6,613 nucleotides of DNA. It comes from DATGIQ01 sp035295665 (GTDB taxonomy: Bacteria; Planctomycetota; Planctomycetia; Gemmatales; Gemmataceae). Below, piece by piece: positions 1 to 6,436 of the stretch. Both the position numbers and the translations under genes were made by a program. The notes under the pieces were generated by a model. That model worked only from the letters and a program-made list of their open reading frames with translations, was not told the DNA's origin and made no database searches. The stretch lies in NCBI GenBank assembly GCA_035295665.1, contig DATGIQ010000379.1, forward strand, positions 1-6,613, read 5' to 3'. Positions within the stretch are counted from its first letter, which is position 1. Every line of letters starts with the position of its first letter.

Positions 1-2
1 TT

Positions 3-2630
3 CTGATCCTGTCCGAATGCATATTGGCCGTCTGCTTGACTACAAGCGGGGCGAGTCAGGAGCCAACGCCGCAGCCCAAGCAGGCCGAGTCCGGCAAGAA
101 CAAGCAAACCGGCCGCAAACCGAAAGAGGAGGAAGAAGACACGGCCAAACCGGCACGGAAGGTTCCCCTGCGCGTCGGCGATGAGGATCTGGATACGAAT
201 CCACCGGCGTCGGGCAAGCCCAGCACCGTCCCTACCACAGACTTGGAGCGCGAAGCCAAGCAGGCCAAGCATCCCGCCGTCCAGCAACTGTTCAGCACTT
301 TGGCGAAACCGCACGATGTCATCACGATGGTCCAGAGCCTTCACGTCTGGCATGTTGAACCCATCGCGGAGTACGTCAATCCCAAGGCCGGGCCGGAACA
401 AAAGCTCACGCTCCACCGCCTCGATCCCTCCGGTAACGCACGCCAATCGTTTTCCGCCAGCAGCAAGGAAATCCTCAGCTTCGAACCGTATGAGCAGCTG
501 GCGCTGAAAAAGGTGGACGAGTTTCTCAAGAGTGGGCTCCAACAGGATACCACCAGCAAACGATACCTTTCGCGGCTGGAGATGTTCCAGGAGGCGGAAA
601 AAGCGCTCGGGGCGGTGCTCCTGTTCCACGATTCGGCCGTGGAGCGTGGTTTGCGGAAGGGAGGTGCCTGGAATGAATCGCGGCACCAGCTCGTGGCCAA
701 GCTGCAAGAGGTCCAGCTCAACCAATTGGAAGCGCTGATCGACCTCAAGAACTGGGAAGGCGCCCTGGACCTCGGTATTCGGCTGGCGGAGACCTACCCG
801 GCGCAAAAGAACTTCCAAGATCGGATTATTCGCCTCCTCGCTCGGTCCGCCCGTGAGCCGCTCAAGAACAAACAATATCCGTTGACCCGCAAGTGGCTGC
901 TGGTCTTGGAGGCTCAATTTCCCGGCAGCGCCGAATTGAAACCCATTCGCACAAAGCTGCAGGAGGAAGCTCAAAATTATCTGAACCAGGCGAAAGCGCT
1001 GGATTCGAAGAAGCAAACCCAGGCCGCGCTGGAAAAGCTCAATCTGGCCAAAGACATCGATCCGGAGCTTGCGGGCTTGCGGGATTTCGAGCTACGCCTT
1101 ACCCAGGCGAATCCGGTGCTCTATGTCGGCGTCCATGATCTGCCGGAGAATCTGTCGCCGGCTACGGCTTATCTCGATTCCGAAAAGCAAGCCGTCGAGC
1201 TTCTGTTTGAGAGCTTGCTCGCGCCCACTTACAGCCCGAAACTGGGCCAGTGTTATCGGCCAAGCCTGGCCGCCGACTTGCCCAAGATGGTCTCCCTGGG
1301 CCGGCAATTCACGCTAGCCCGTGGCGCCTGCTGGTCGAATGGCTTGCCGGTCACCGCCACCGACGTCCGCAGCACCGTCGGATTGCTCTGCGATAGCAAG
1401 TCGCGCGGCTATATCCCGGAATGGGCGGAATTCCTCAAAGGCGGGGCTCAGATAGGAGCGGATAGCTTCCATATCAGTCTGACCCTCCATCAGGGTTATC
1501 TCGATCCTCTTTCCCTGATGGATTTCAAAGTGCTGCCCGATCGCGTCTCCCGAGTAGACGATCCGGACTTTGCCAGGAATCCCATTGGCAGCGGCCCCTA
1601 CAAACTCGAAAAGCGCGAATCCGGCCGGGTCATCTTCGTTGCCAATCCCTTCTACGAACGGCGTCCCGGCAAGGCGGGCCTGCCACGGATCCGCGAGATG
1701 CACTTTTTCCGTTCCGAGAACCCGATCAACGATTTTCACGAAGGGCATCTCCAGCTCCTGCTCGACCTCCCGACGAGCCGCTTGAAGGACCTAGAGAACA
1801 GCGCCGGCCTGCAGGATGTGACCTTCAGGACGTTGCCCAACCGTCGCATCTACTTCCTTGCGGTAAATCATCGCCGTCCGCCCCTGGACAACGAGCCGCT
1901 CCGCCGAGCGCTTGCCCATGCCATTAACCGTGAAACCATCCTGAACGAATGCTTCCGCGCGGGGCGGACGCCGCCACCACATCAGCCGCTGAATGGGCCT
2001 TACCCGTGTCAGTCCTGGGCTTACAACCGAGAACTGGCACGTGACCCTTACAGTCTGGACCTGGCGAAGGCGCAGGCAAAGAAAGCCAAGGAGGGTCTTC
2101 CTGCGTTGCGCAAGCTGAGCCTGAAGTACCCCAAGGGGGACCCGGACGTGGAGAGGGCCTGCCAAATGATTCGGAGCGAGGTCCAGCAACTGGGCGCAGG
2201 CATCGACCTTGATCTGATGGCCCTCGAGCCGCGCGCTCTGCAACGCGATGTGGAAGAGATGAACGAGTATGATTTGGCCTATTACTCGTGGGAGTATCCG
2301 GACGAAACGTATTGGCTCTGGCCCCTCTTCGATCCCCAGGCCACCAACCGAGGTGGGCGGAACTTCCTGGGTTATCAGAATGACGATCGTCTCCAGAGGC
2401 TATTTCGCGAAGCGATGAGCCACCGCGACCCGGCGGAGGTGAAACGCCTCACCCATAAAATCCACGCAACGTTCGCGGACAAGATGCCCTTTATCCCCCT
2501 GTGGCAGCTCGACACGCACTTGGCCATTCATAATAGCCTTTCGATGGTGGATGGACAGCGTCAGTCCGTCGATCCCGATCCGCTGCGGATTTTCACGAAT
2601 GTCGAGACGTGGGTGTTGGGAAAACGCTAG
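3..2630 (+). CDS. ABC transporter substrate-binding protein, family 5 (peptide/nickel type), with TPR-like N-terminal extension; 5' end outside the window
   Basis: This is probably an exported solute-binding protein that captures peptides or similar ligands outside the cytoplasmic membrane. The frame is open to the left edge. The first in-frame start-like codon is TTG at 24, but the codons before it encode hydrophobic residues that continue into ILAVCLTTSGA, so the true start and signal peptide probably lie upstream. Counting from the TTG: residues 1-75 are polar and low in complexity (an EEEED run near 36-40). Residues 75-170 are unrecognised. Residues 180-360 are helical and TPR-like, with repeat-like segments near 236-280 and 319-351. 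Residues 362-868 are the SBP_bac_5 domain, shown by WSNGLPVTATDV (437-448), NPIGSGPYKL (519-528) and LRRALAHAINRETIL (626-640). The usual family length is about 500-600 residues, so the front half is an addition. No permease or ATPase gene is adjacent. The fold is secure; the ligand is unknown. Confidence 0.9.
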   Translation: MILSECILAVCLTTSGASQEPTPQPKQAESGKNKQTGRKPKEEEEDTAKPARKVPLRVGDEDLDTNPPASGKPSTVPTTDLEREAKQAKHPAVQQLFSTLAKPHDVITMVQSLHVWHVEPIAEYVNPKAGPEQKLTLHRLDPSGNARQSFSASSKEILSFEPYEQLALKKVDEFLKSGLQQDTTSKRYLSRLEMFQEAEKALGAVLLFHDSAVERGLRKGGAWNESRHQLVAKLQEVQLNQLEALIDLKNWEGALDLGIRLAETYPAQKNFQDRIIRLLARSAREPLKNKQYPLTRKWLLVLEAQFPGSAELKPIRTKLQEEAQNYLNQAKALDSKKQTQAALEKLNLAKDIDPELAGLRDFELRLTQANPVLYVGVHDLPENLSPATAYLDSEKQAVELLFESLLAPTYSPKLGQCYRPSLAADLPKMVSLGRQFTLARGACWSNGLPVTATDVRSTVGLLCDSKSRGYIPEWAEFLKGGAQIGADSFHISLTLHQGYLDPLSLMDFKVLPDRVSRVDDPDFARNPIGSGPYKLEKRESGRVIFVANPFYERRPGKAGLPRIREMHFFRSENPINDFHEGHLQLLLDLPTSRLKDLENSAGLQDVTFRTLPNRRIYFLAVNHRRPPLDNEPLRRALAHAINRETILNECFRAGRTPPPHQPLNGPYPCQSWAYNRELARDPYSLDLAKAQAKKAKEGLPALRKLSLKYPKGDPDVERACQMIRSEVQQLGAGIDLDLMALEPRALQRDVEEMNEYDLAYYSWEYPDETYWLWPLFDPQATNRGGRNFLGYQNDDRLQRLFREAMSHRDPAEVKRLTHKIHATFADKMPFIPLWQLDTHLAIHNSLSMVDGQRQSVDPDPLRIFTNVETWVLGKR

Positions 2631-2828
2631 CGAATGAATTCAGAGCGGAAGCAGTCCGAAAGAATTGCGGCTCTTCCTCACCGTAGGAATGCAGCCGATT
2701 GCATGTTCTCACCATGCTTGTGACGTATAGTTTCCTTCCGGGTCAAGCTTTGGCTCATCGGACCAGACGCGATGCGGTAGCACTGGCGGCGGTGAGAATT
2801 TCATTGCAAGGAACGAGCGTCGGGCACA
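2631..2828. other. Intergenic gap between the substrate-binding gene and the frameshifted gene
   Basis: No coding frame here has convincing composition. A short inverted repeat, GCATG (2701-2705) and CATGC (2713-2717) around a 7-nt loop, lies about 70 nt after the upstream stop. The stem is only 5 bp and has no T-run after it, so it is not called a terminator. A TTGCAT/TATAGT pair (2699-2704 and 2726-2731) is 21 nt apart, too far for a standard sigma-70 promoter. Confidence 0.5.
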
Positions 2829-3294
2829 ATGGTGGCAAGGGGCACGTACCGAAGATGGTTGATGGTTGTCTGCCTGTGGAGCTTAGCGGCTGCGCTCGTG
2901 ATCGGTTTGGCTTTTTCCCTCCTCCAGGCCTGATGTCGGCGACGAGGAGCTGGCCACGGAAGGGAAGCTGCTCCAACGAGGTTTCCAGGAAGTTCCGTAT
3001 CCACCGCCGCCGCCCGAGGTAGCGGCGCTCATCGGCCCCGATTCGGATCCCCAAACGTTGGGCGTGGTCCGGTTCGGGTTTGGCGACTTGCGTGTGGCCA
3101 CGCAACACACCGCCGGGCAATTGACCGGCGTCTGGGTCTGGGTCGTTGAACTGGGCCACGAGACGGTGGCCTGGAGCCAGGGAACCAGCCGGTATGCTCT
3201 CAGCGTCCACGGCCAACGGATCACGCTGCCTCTGACCAATGCGGAGCTGGTCCGGACATTGGGCATCCCGCAGGGCCGCCGCAAGGATTACTGA
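2829..3294 (+). pseudogene. Small membrane-anchored or secreted protein of unknown function, split by a one-base frame change
   Basis: The ATG at 2829 opens a 34-codon frame with a charged start (MVARGTYRR) and a strong hydrophobic stretch (LMVVCLWSLAAALVIGLAF), then stops at TGA 2931-2933. The next frame (+1) is open from 2902 to TGA 3292-3294 and has GC-rich third positions and a plausible protein composition: DVGDEELATEGKLL, a proline run (PYPPPPP), then a beta-rich tail with VRFGFGDLRVAT and ending GRRKDY. That frame has no ATG or GTG start; its first non-CTG start-like codon is TTG 3058, which would discard about 40 coding-like residues. Skipping one base near 2931 joins the parts into about 154 residues: a signal peptide or anchor plus an exported domain. 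The indel could lie anywhere in 2902-2931, including the TTTTTCCC run at 2912-2919. I recognise no family. Whether this is a mutation, an assembly error or recoding cannot be decided from one sequence. Confidence 0.55.
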
Positions 3295-3350
3295 AGTCGT
3301 ATCGGATTGCAGATCGCCACATTGGCTCACCACGAATTCCCCGGAGCCGG
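3295..3350. other. Convergent intergenic spacer
   Basis: These 56 bp separate the stop of the plus-strand frameshifted gene from the stop of the minus-strand 177-residue gene. I looked for a shared bidirectional terminator and saw no stem longer than 4 bp and no T-run on either strand. Confidence 0.6.
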
Positions 3351-3884
3351 TCACGCTTCCTTTTTCGCCAGCCGCTCGATCAGTCCCAGGTCCAAATTCC
3401 CTTTCGCTCCCCATCCGCGCACACCCGCTGGGATTCGGGGGCGGAATTGTTCGTAGAGGGAGTAGCCTTCCTGGGCCAGTTTCTTCGGTGAGTAACTGCG
3501 AGCGAGTTTCTCCAGTGCGGCACGCACCGTTGGCAGTTCGTCACCGAACTTGCTTGCCAGGTACTTCTTCACGGTATTGGGATCAATCTCCTGCCGGCCA
3601 TGAACGGCCCGGACGCCATCGGCGCTGTTCTTGGCGGGCACTGCCCGACCGCAAATCTCGACCTGGAATTCCTCGCCCTGGGCCTTTTTGCGTGCCGCTG
3701 CCGGTTTCTCTTCGTGTGGCTTAAAGATGCCGAGCCTTCGACCCTTGGCCTGGGCATTCAGTCCGGCCACCGCCTTTCCCAAGGTGAGTGCCTCATCTTC
3801 ATCGAAGCCGAGTCGTTGGGCGACGATGGCTGCCCAGAGAGTGAACACGGGAGCACGATTGATGGAAATCGTTTTGGCAGCCAT
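3351..3884 (-). CDS. Conserved protein of unknown function (177 aa)
   Basis: No function can be assigned. The start at ATG 3884 gives MAAKTISINRAPVFTLW and is preceded by a purine-rich GAGAAGAA tract (plus-strand 3890-3897) that could serve as ribosome binding site. The frame extends upstream to 3956, but those 24 residues (MPCPMIGSP...) look non-coding. Residues 1-56 are the most family-like part (SINRAPVFTLWAAIVAQRLGF, then ALTLGKAVAGLNAQAKGRRLGIF); I recall similar N-termini in uncharacterised proteins from several bacterial phyla. Residues 57-72 are a Lys/Ala/Glu linker. Residues 98-127 (DPNTVKKYLASKF...) and 130-177 (SYSPKKLAQEGYSLYEQF, then GVRGWGAKGNLDL) look helical. There is no signal peptide or membrane segment, so it is probably cytoplasmic. 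The N-terminal helices could bind nucleic acid, but I see no definite helix-turn-helix. It lies 83 bp downstream of the YHYH gene and may share its transcript. Confidence 0.82.
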   Translation of the reverse strand: MAAKTISINRAPVFTLWAAIVAQRLGFDEDEALTLGKAVAGLNAQAKGRRLGIFKPHEEKPAAARKKAQGEEFQVEICGRAVPAKNSADGVRAVHGRQEIDPNTVKKYLASKFGDELPTVRAALEKLARSYSPKKLAQEGYSLYEQFRPRIPAGVRGWGAKGNLDLGLIERLAKKEA

Positions 3885-3967
3885 GGTGGTTCTTCTCAAC
3901 TTCAGACCATTGGAGAGAGGCAACCGCGCAGGGGATCCGATCATCGGACACGGCATTTCACCGCCTC

Positions 3968-5173
3968 CTAGGGTTGCCCTCTTCGCCGGTAAGTCTCGAT
4001 TCTCTTCCGCCCCTGATCATCGACAAAGACGAACATGAAAATACCATCCTTGCCGATAGTGTACTGCACGGAGTGCGTAGCTCCCCGCAACTCGTATTTC
4101 AACGTATAGGTCTTCTCCTTGTCGTTGCGGGTAAACGCGGTGATCTTCGCTCCGCGGAGCGGTACCCCCGCTGGCCGGACCGGGGCGTCGCGTGGCTGCG
4201 GTTCGATCTGGTCGCCACGGACAGTCACGACACCCCGCATTCCGCCGTTGATGTAGGGATACTGCCTGCTTGCGTAGTAGCGGTAGCTGCCGTCTCTCTC
4301 GAAACGACCGTTGAACTCGTCCAGGTCGGCCGGCTCTTTTCCGTCGGCATCGGTGTACCCATAAATGGGGAACCCATCCAGTGCGTAGGCGATTGGTTTA
4401 CCTCTGCCAACGATTTTCTCCAGGTGGACCGGAGCAATGTGGTAATGATAGTCGTCCCCGCGGCCGCAGTGGCCACCGTACTCATCCAGCTCGCCGGCAA
4501 GAAAGGCGTCTTCGCCGCGGTTATTGAGCGCATTAAAGATCGGCACCCCGTTGACCGCCACGGCAATGGCCCCGCGGTACAGCGCCTTCTTGGCGGAGAT
4601 GGGCTTGGCTGATACCACCGGCTGAAGCGGTATCCGCCAGGCGTTCGTCCCGGTGTATGGCTGGGGCAAAGGAACCTGTTGCTGCCACGCCGTGATTCCG
4701 ACCATCAACGGATGACTGGGGAAGGCATTCGATTCAAGATAGAAGTAAGCATCGTCCGAGCGAAAGGTGACGCCCTCGGTCTTGAAGTGGCCCATGAGTT
4801 CTTCGAGTTGTTTCACGTCATGCCTGGCTTGCCGGTGGTTGTCGGGCATGGCTTTGTCACGCTCGGTGCCACAACCCATGCTGGGCAGGAGAACCGCCCC
4901 GGTCAAGGCCGGAAGAGCAAGGACCCCGGCCAGTCGGGAGTTGTTCTTCGGGACCAGGACGCCAAGAAGAGCCGCGGCTCCGAAAAGGGTAACCACGAGG
5001 ACGAGCAACGGCCGGATCGGTATGGCGTCCGGCTTCAGGGGAATCTGCCTTGCCGTGTCCTCCGTCCAGGTTGGGACATCTGGCCCATACTCATGTCCTG
5101 GATGGGCCAAGACCGCGGTCGGTAGCACCACGGAGTATGTGAACACGGTGGCTACAAGGAGGATTATTCTCAT
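3968..5173 (-). CDS. YHYH-domain protein with membrane-anchored N-terminus (401 aa)
   Basis: The YHYH domain (Pfam family named for this tetrapeptide) occurs in exported bacterial proteins and has no established biochemical role. The start at ATG 5173 has GGAG (plus-strand 5180-5183) 6 nt upstream and is followed directly by a signal-peptide-like segment (residues 1-23, LLVATVFTYSVVLPTAVLA). An in-frame extension to 5407 would only add implausible residues. Next come HPGHEYG (24-30), a membrane span (about 54-74), and a second hydrophobic stretch (81-97) ending in SMGC with Cys101. The YHYH domain covers roughly 150-320: SHPLMVGITAW (153-163), GHCGRGDDYHYH (YHYH at 242-245), ALDGFPIYGY (264-273) and YPYINGG (305-311). 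The C-terminal part (about 340-401) is beta-rich and basic, with FMFVFVDDQGRKRIE. The domain probably faces outside the membrane. The clustered His and Tyr residues suggest metal or cofactor binding, which is only inference. Confidence 0.9.
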   Translation of the reverse strand: MRIILLVATVFTYSVVLPTAVLAHPGHEYGPDVPTWTEDTARQIPLKPDAIPIRPLLVLVVTLFGAAALLGVLVPKNNSRLAGVLALPALTGAVLLPSMGCGTERDKAMPDNHRQARHDVKQLEELMGHFKTEGVTFRSDDAYFYLESNAFPSHPLMVGITAWQQQVPLPQPYTGTNAWRIPLQPVVSAKPISAKKALYRGAIAVAVNGVPIFNALNNRGEDAFLAGELDEYGGHCGRGDDYHYHIAPVHLEKIVGRGKPIAYALDGFPIYGYTDADGKEPADLDEFNGRFERDGSYRYYASRQYPYINGGMRGVVTVRGDQIEPQPRDAPVRPAGVPLRGAKITAFTRNDKEKTYTLKYELRGATHSVQYTIGKDGIFMFVFVDDQGRKRIETYRRRGQP

Positions 5174-5179
5174 GCAGTG

Positions 5180-5183
5180 CTCC
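5180..5183 (-). promoter_or_regulatory. Ribosome binding site of the YHYH gene
   Basis: GGAG on the minus strand lies 6 nt upstream of ATG 5173 and fixes that start over the longer in-frame extension. The site is inside the 3' arm of a possible stem (5180-5230). Confidence 0.65.
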
Positions 5184-5230
5184 GAGAGTAGAACGGTCCC
5201 GCACCGGGCTGCGATACCAATGGCTCGGAG
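5180..5230 (-). promoter_or_regulatory. Possible mRNA stem covering the YHYH ribosome binding site
   Basis: In the minus-strand RNA, CTCCGAG (5230-5224) can pair perfectly over 7 bp with CTCGGAG (5186-5180), which contains the Shine-Dalgarno GGAG. The 37-nt loop holds a smaller hairpin, CCCG-GTG-CGGG (plus-strand 5198-5208). The 5' arm starts just 4 nt after the GIY-YIG-like gene's stop codon, so ribosomes finishing that gene could disturb the stem. A 7-bp repeat at this distance can arise by chance, and there is no comparative support. Confidence 0.3.
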
Positions 5231-5234
5231 TTGT

Positions 5235-5597
5235 CTAACTGGGCCGTTTGGGACCTGTATTGTATCCTCGGTCTCCAAAGGGCCTGAGCTTGTCCAGCCA
5301 GATTTCCTCCAGGGCACGGAGGTCGTCAGTCGGGTCATACCCTGGCTGCTCTGGCACCGTGAGCACATCGAGGACCTCAAACACGAAGGCATTCTCCCCG
5401 TATTCATTCCACTCTTGCTGAAGTGTCACGTTGGTGTGCATACCCATACTGAGCTGCCAACGCTGCCGATTCAGCATCGCGGGAAGGTCGGTGCTCTTGC
5501 CCACCAGTCGCTTGCCATTGGCCATGTTCCGCACCTGGAACACGCCGATGGGGCGGCGGCTTTCTCTGTAATCGCGAATCCGTGCTTTTCGGTCCAT
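5235..5597 (-). CDS. GIY-YIG nuclease-like protein with degenerate signature tyrosines (120 aa)
   Basis: GIY-YIG domains cut or nick DNA in homing, repair and restriction enzymes; this small single-domain type has no assigned role. The start at ATG 5597 (MDRKARIRDYRES) has GGAG at plus-strand 5607-5610 with 9-nt spacing. The ATG at 5603 is only 3 nt from it, so is less likely. The GIY motif position is G18-V19-F20, the YIG position is L31-V32-G33 (10 residues between, as in the family), the conserved arginine is probably R44 in LNRQRW, the catalytic glutamate candidate is E97 or E98 in ALEEIWLDKL, and a late asparagine is N113 in GYN. The middle part, QQEWNEYGENAFVFEVLD (60-77), is typical of small orphan GIY-YIG proteins. 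Both signature tyrosines are replaced (by Phe and Leu), so activity is doubtful. It ends 61 bp before the YHYH start, on the same strand. The family is fairly sure, the activity is not. Confidence 0.82.
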   Translation of the reverse strand: MDRKARIRDYRESRRPIGVFQVRNMANGKRLVGKSTDLPAMLNRQRWQLSMGMHTNVTLQQEWNEYGENAFVFEVLDVLTVPEQPGYDPTDDLRALEEIWLDKLRPFGDRGYNTGPKRPS

Positions 5598-5941
5598 TGT
5601 CATCTTCTCCACAAGCAGGAAGGGCCTCCCCGACTTCACCCCGCTTGCAGTTGGACACAGGTGCCGCATCGCAAGTTCAGACCATCTGCACACCGGGGTT
5701 GTCTGATTCGGGCGACATAGCAAAGCACCTTGCTGGCTGTGGGTGAGAGGTTCACGAGATGGCTCGAACGTAGCGGCTACTGAGGGAATTCACCAGCAGA
5801 AAACCCATAGCTACGGTACACGGTGGATGTACCCTTGTTCTGGGTAAGGGAGATGATGCCAATGATTCGCTGGTTCTCCGATTCACACGATCCGCAAGAG
5901 ATTGGAGTGAAGTCGAACGCGATTTTCCGCATCGAACTCCA
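5598..5941. other. Gene-free stretch between the GIY-YIG-like and 99-residue genes
   Basis: This 344-bp region holds no frame with convincing coding composition. The open frames on either strand are rich in Ser, Arg and Thr or overlap neighbouring genes. It contains the ribosome binding site of the GIY-YIG-like gene at its left end and one short inverted repeat (5815-5833). It should include the promoter of the downstream minus-strand genes if they are not read through from the right, but I see no clear -35/-10 pair. Confidence 0.55.
5815..5833. repeat. Short perfect inverted repeat
   Basis: GGTACA (5815-5820) and TGTACC (5828-5833) form a perfect 6-bp inverted repeat around a 7-nt spacer. 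It lies about 110 nt downstream of the minus-strand 99-residue gene. No T-run follows immediately on either strand, so it is a weak terminator candidate; a dyad operator is equally possible. Chance occurrence cannot be excluded. Confidence 0.35.
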
Positions 5942-6241
5942 CTATCCGTCGTGCACGAGAGACTCACTGACAAGACGCGGGCTGCCGAGACTTTTCCGGG
6001 TGCTTTTTGTGCCCGCTTCTAGCACCATGCCGATCTCGTTAGCAGACATTCCACGATTCAGCATGTCTTGTTTGAGGGCCGCCAAGATTTCCGCACGGCG
6101 AAACTTTAGCCTCTGCGTGTAGAACCCCAACGAAATGCCCATGATTCCCAAGATCAGTCCCACACTCAAGCCGCCTGCCACCGCAATCAGCCCGATCAGT
6201 TCTCCACTGTCGAATCGGGACAAGAACTGGCTTACGATCAT
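5942..6241 (-). CDS. Small single-span membrane protein with conserved-looking cytoplasmic helix (99 aa)
   Basis: The start at ATG 6241 is set by GGGAG (plus-strand 6248-6252) at a 6-nt spacing; an in-frame ATG at 6265 lacks such a site. Residues 14-41 form one long Gly-rich membrane span (LIGLIAVAGGLSVGLILGIMG). It is followed by basic residues (QRLKFRR, 43-49), which predict the C-terminus inside the cell. The helical stretch EILAALKQDMLNRGMSANEIGMVL (51-74) resembles the tail of many small uncharacterised bacterial membrane proteins, including planctomycete ones as I remember them; overall architecture is loosely like PspB, but I see no clear homology. The last 20 residues (KSTRKSLGSPRL...) are polar. 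The function is unknown. The upstream neighbour on the same strand also encodes a membrane protein, 195 bp away. Confidence 0.78.
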   Translation of the reverse strand: MIVSQFLSRFDSGELIGLIAVAGGLSVGLILGIMGISLGFYTQRLKFRRAEILAALKQDMLNRGMSANEIGMVLEAGTKSTRKSLGSPRLVSESLVHDG

Positions 6242-6436
6242 GGTAGTCTCCCGCTTGGCATGCATCCCGTTGATGATGGAAACACGATCCCAAAGGTCTT
6301 CGCTTCTGCGCCCTTATTCTTGCGTTTTTTGTTCCCAAATTCACAAGACGTCGGCTCAGCGCGGAGTTACAGGATTTGATTTTATGAAGGTGGATCATCA
6401 CAGGCAGGTTCAAACCTCGCGGCGGCTTTACCTTGC
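6242..6436. other. Intergenic gap upstream of the 99-residue gene
   Basis: This 195-bp gap contains an AT-richer patch around 6310-6390, unlike the surrounding GC-rich DNA, and is a reasonable place for a minus-strand promoter. On the minus strand it reads TTGTGAATTTGG, then an A6 run (AACAAAAAACG) and AAGAATAAG. No pair of boxes with standard spacing is clear, so no promoter is called. Confidence 0.4.
6248..6252 (-). promoter_or_regulatory. Ribosome binding site of the 99-residue membrane protein
   Basis: GGGAG on the minus strand, 6 nt before ATG 6241, decides the start codon in favour of MIVSQFLS over the longer form beginning MHAKRE. Confidence 0.6.

Noticed and set aside
2701..2717. GCATG/CATGC hairpin downstream of the substrate-binding gene
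   Set aside because: A 5-bp stem with no T-run, about 70 nt from the stop, is too weak to call a terminator.
2699..3022. Plus-strand open frame of 107 codons, including a TGATG overlap at 2931-2935
   Set aside because: The product is rich in Arg and Ser with no recognisable pattern. The TGATG overlap suggested translational coupling, but the frame it opens ends at 3022 with a non-coding composition.
2755..3414. Minus-strand open frame of 219 codons
   Set aside because: It lies opposite the frameshifted gene and crosses the stop end of the 177-residue gene. Its composition (many Arg, Gly, Pro and Gln, no domain-like pattern) is that of an antisense shadow in GC-rich DNA, while the plus-strand frames have a signal peptide and a plausible protein.
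3936..3948. TCCGA-TCA-TCGGA hairpin between the YHYH and 177-residue genes
   Set aside because: The stem is only 5 bp and has no T-run after it, so it is not supported as a terminator.
5752..5973. Minus-strand open frame of 73 codons
   Set aside because: It overlaps the end of the membrane protein gene in another frame, is Ser/Arg-rich, and has no plausible ribosome binding site.
5823..6122. Plus-strand open frame of 99 codons
   Set aside because: It overlaps the 99-residue membrane protein on the opposite strand and lacks a ribosome binding site and any domain-like pattern.
6406..6423. GGTTCAAACC, resembling a tRNA T-arm
   Set aside because: The flanking bases give a mismatched stem, and no matching acceptor, anticodon or D arms are found around it.
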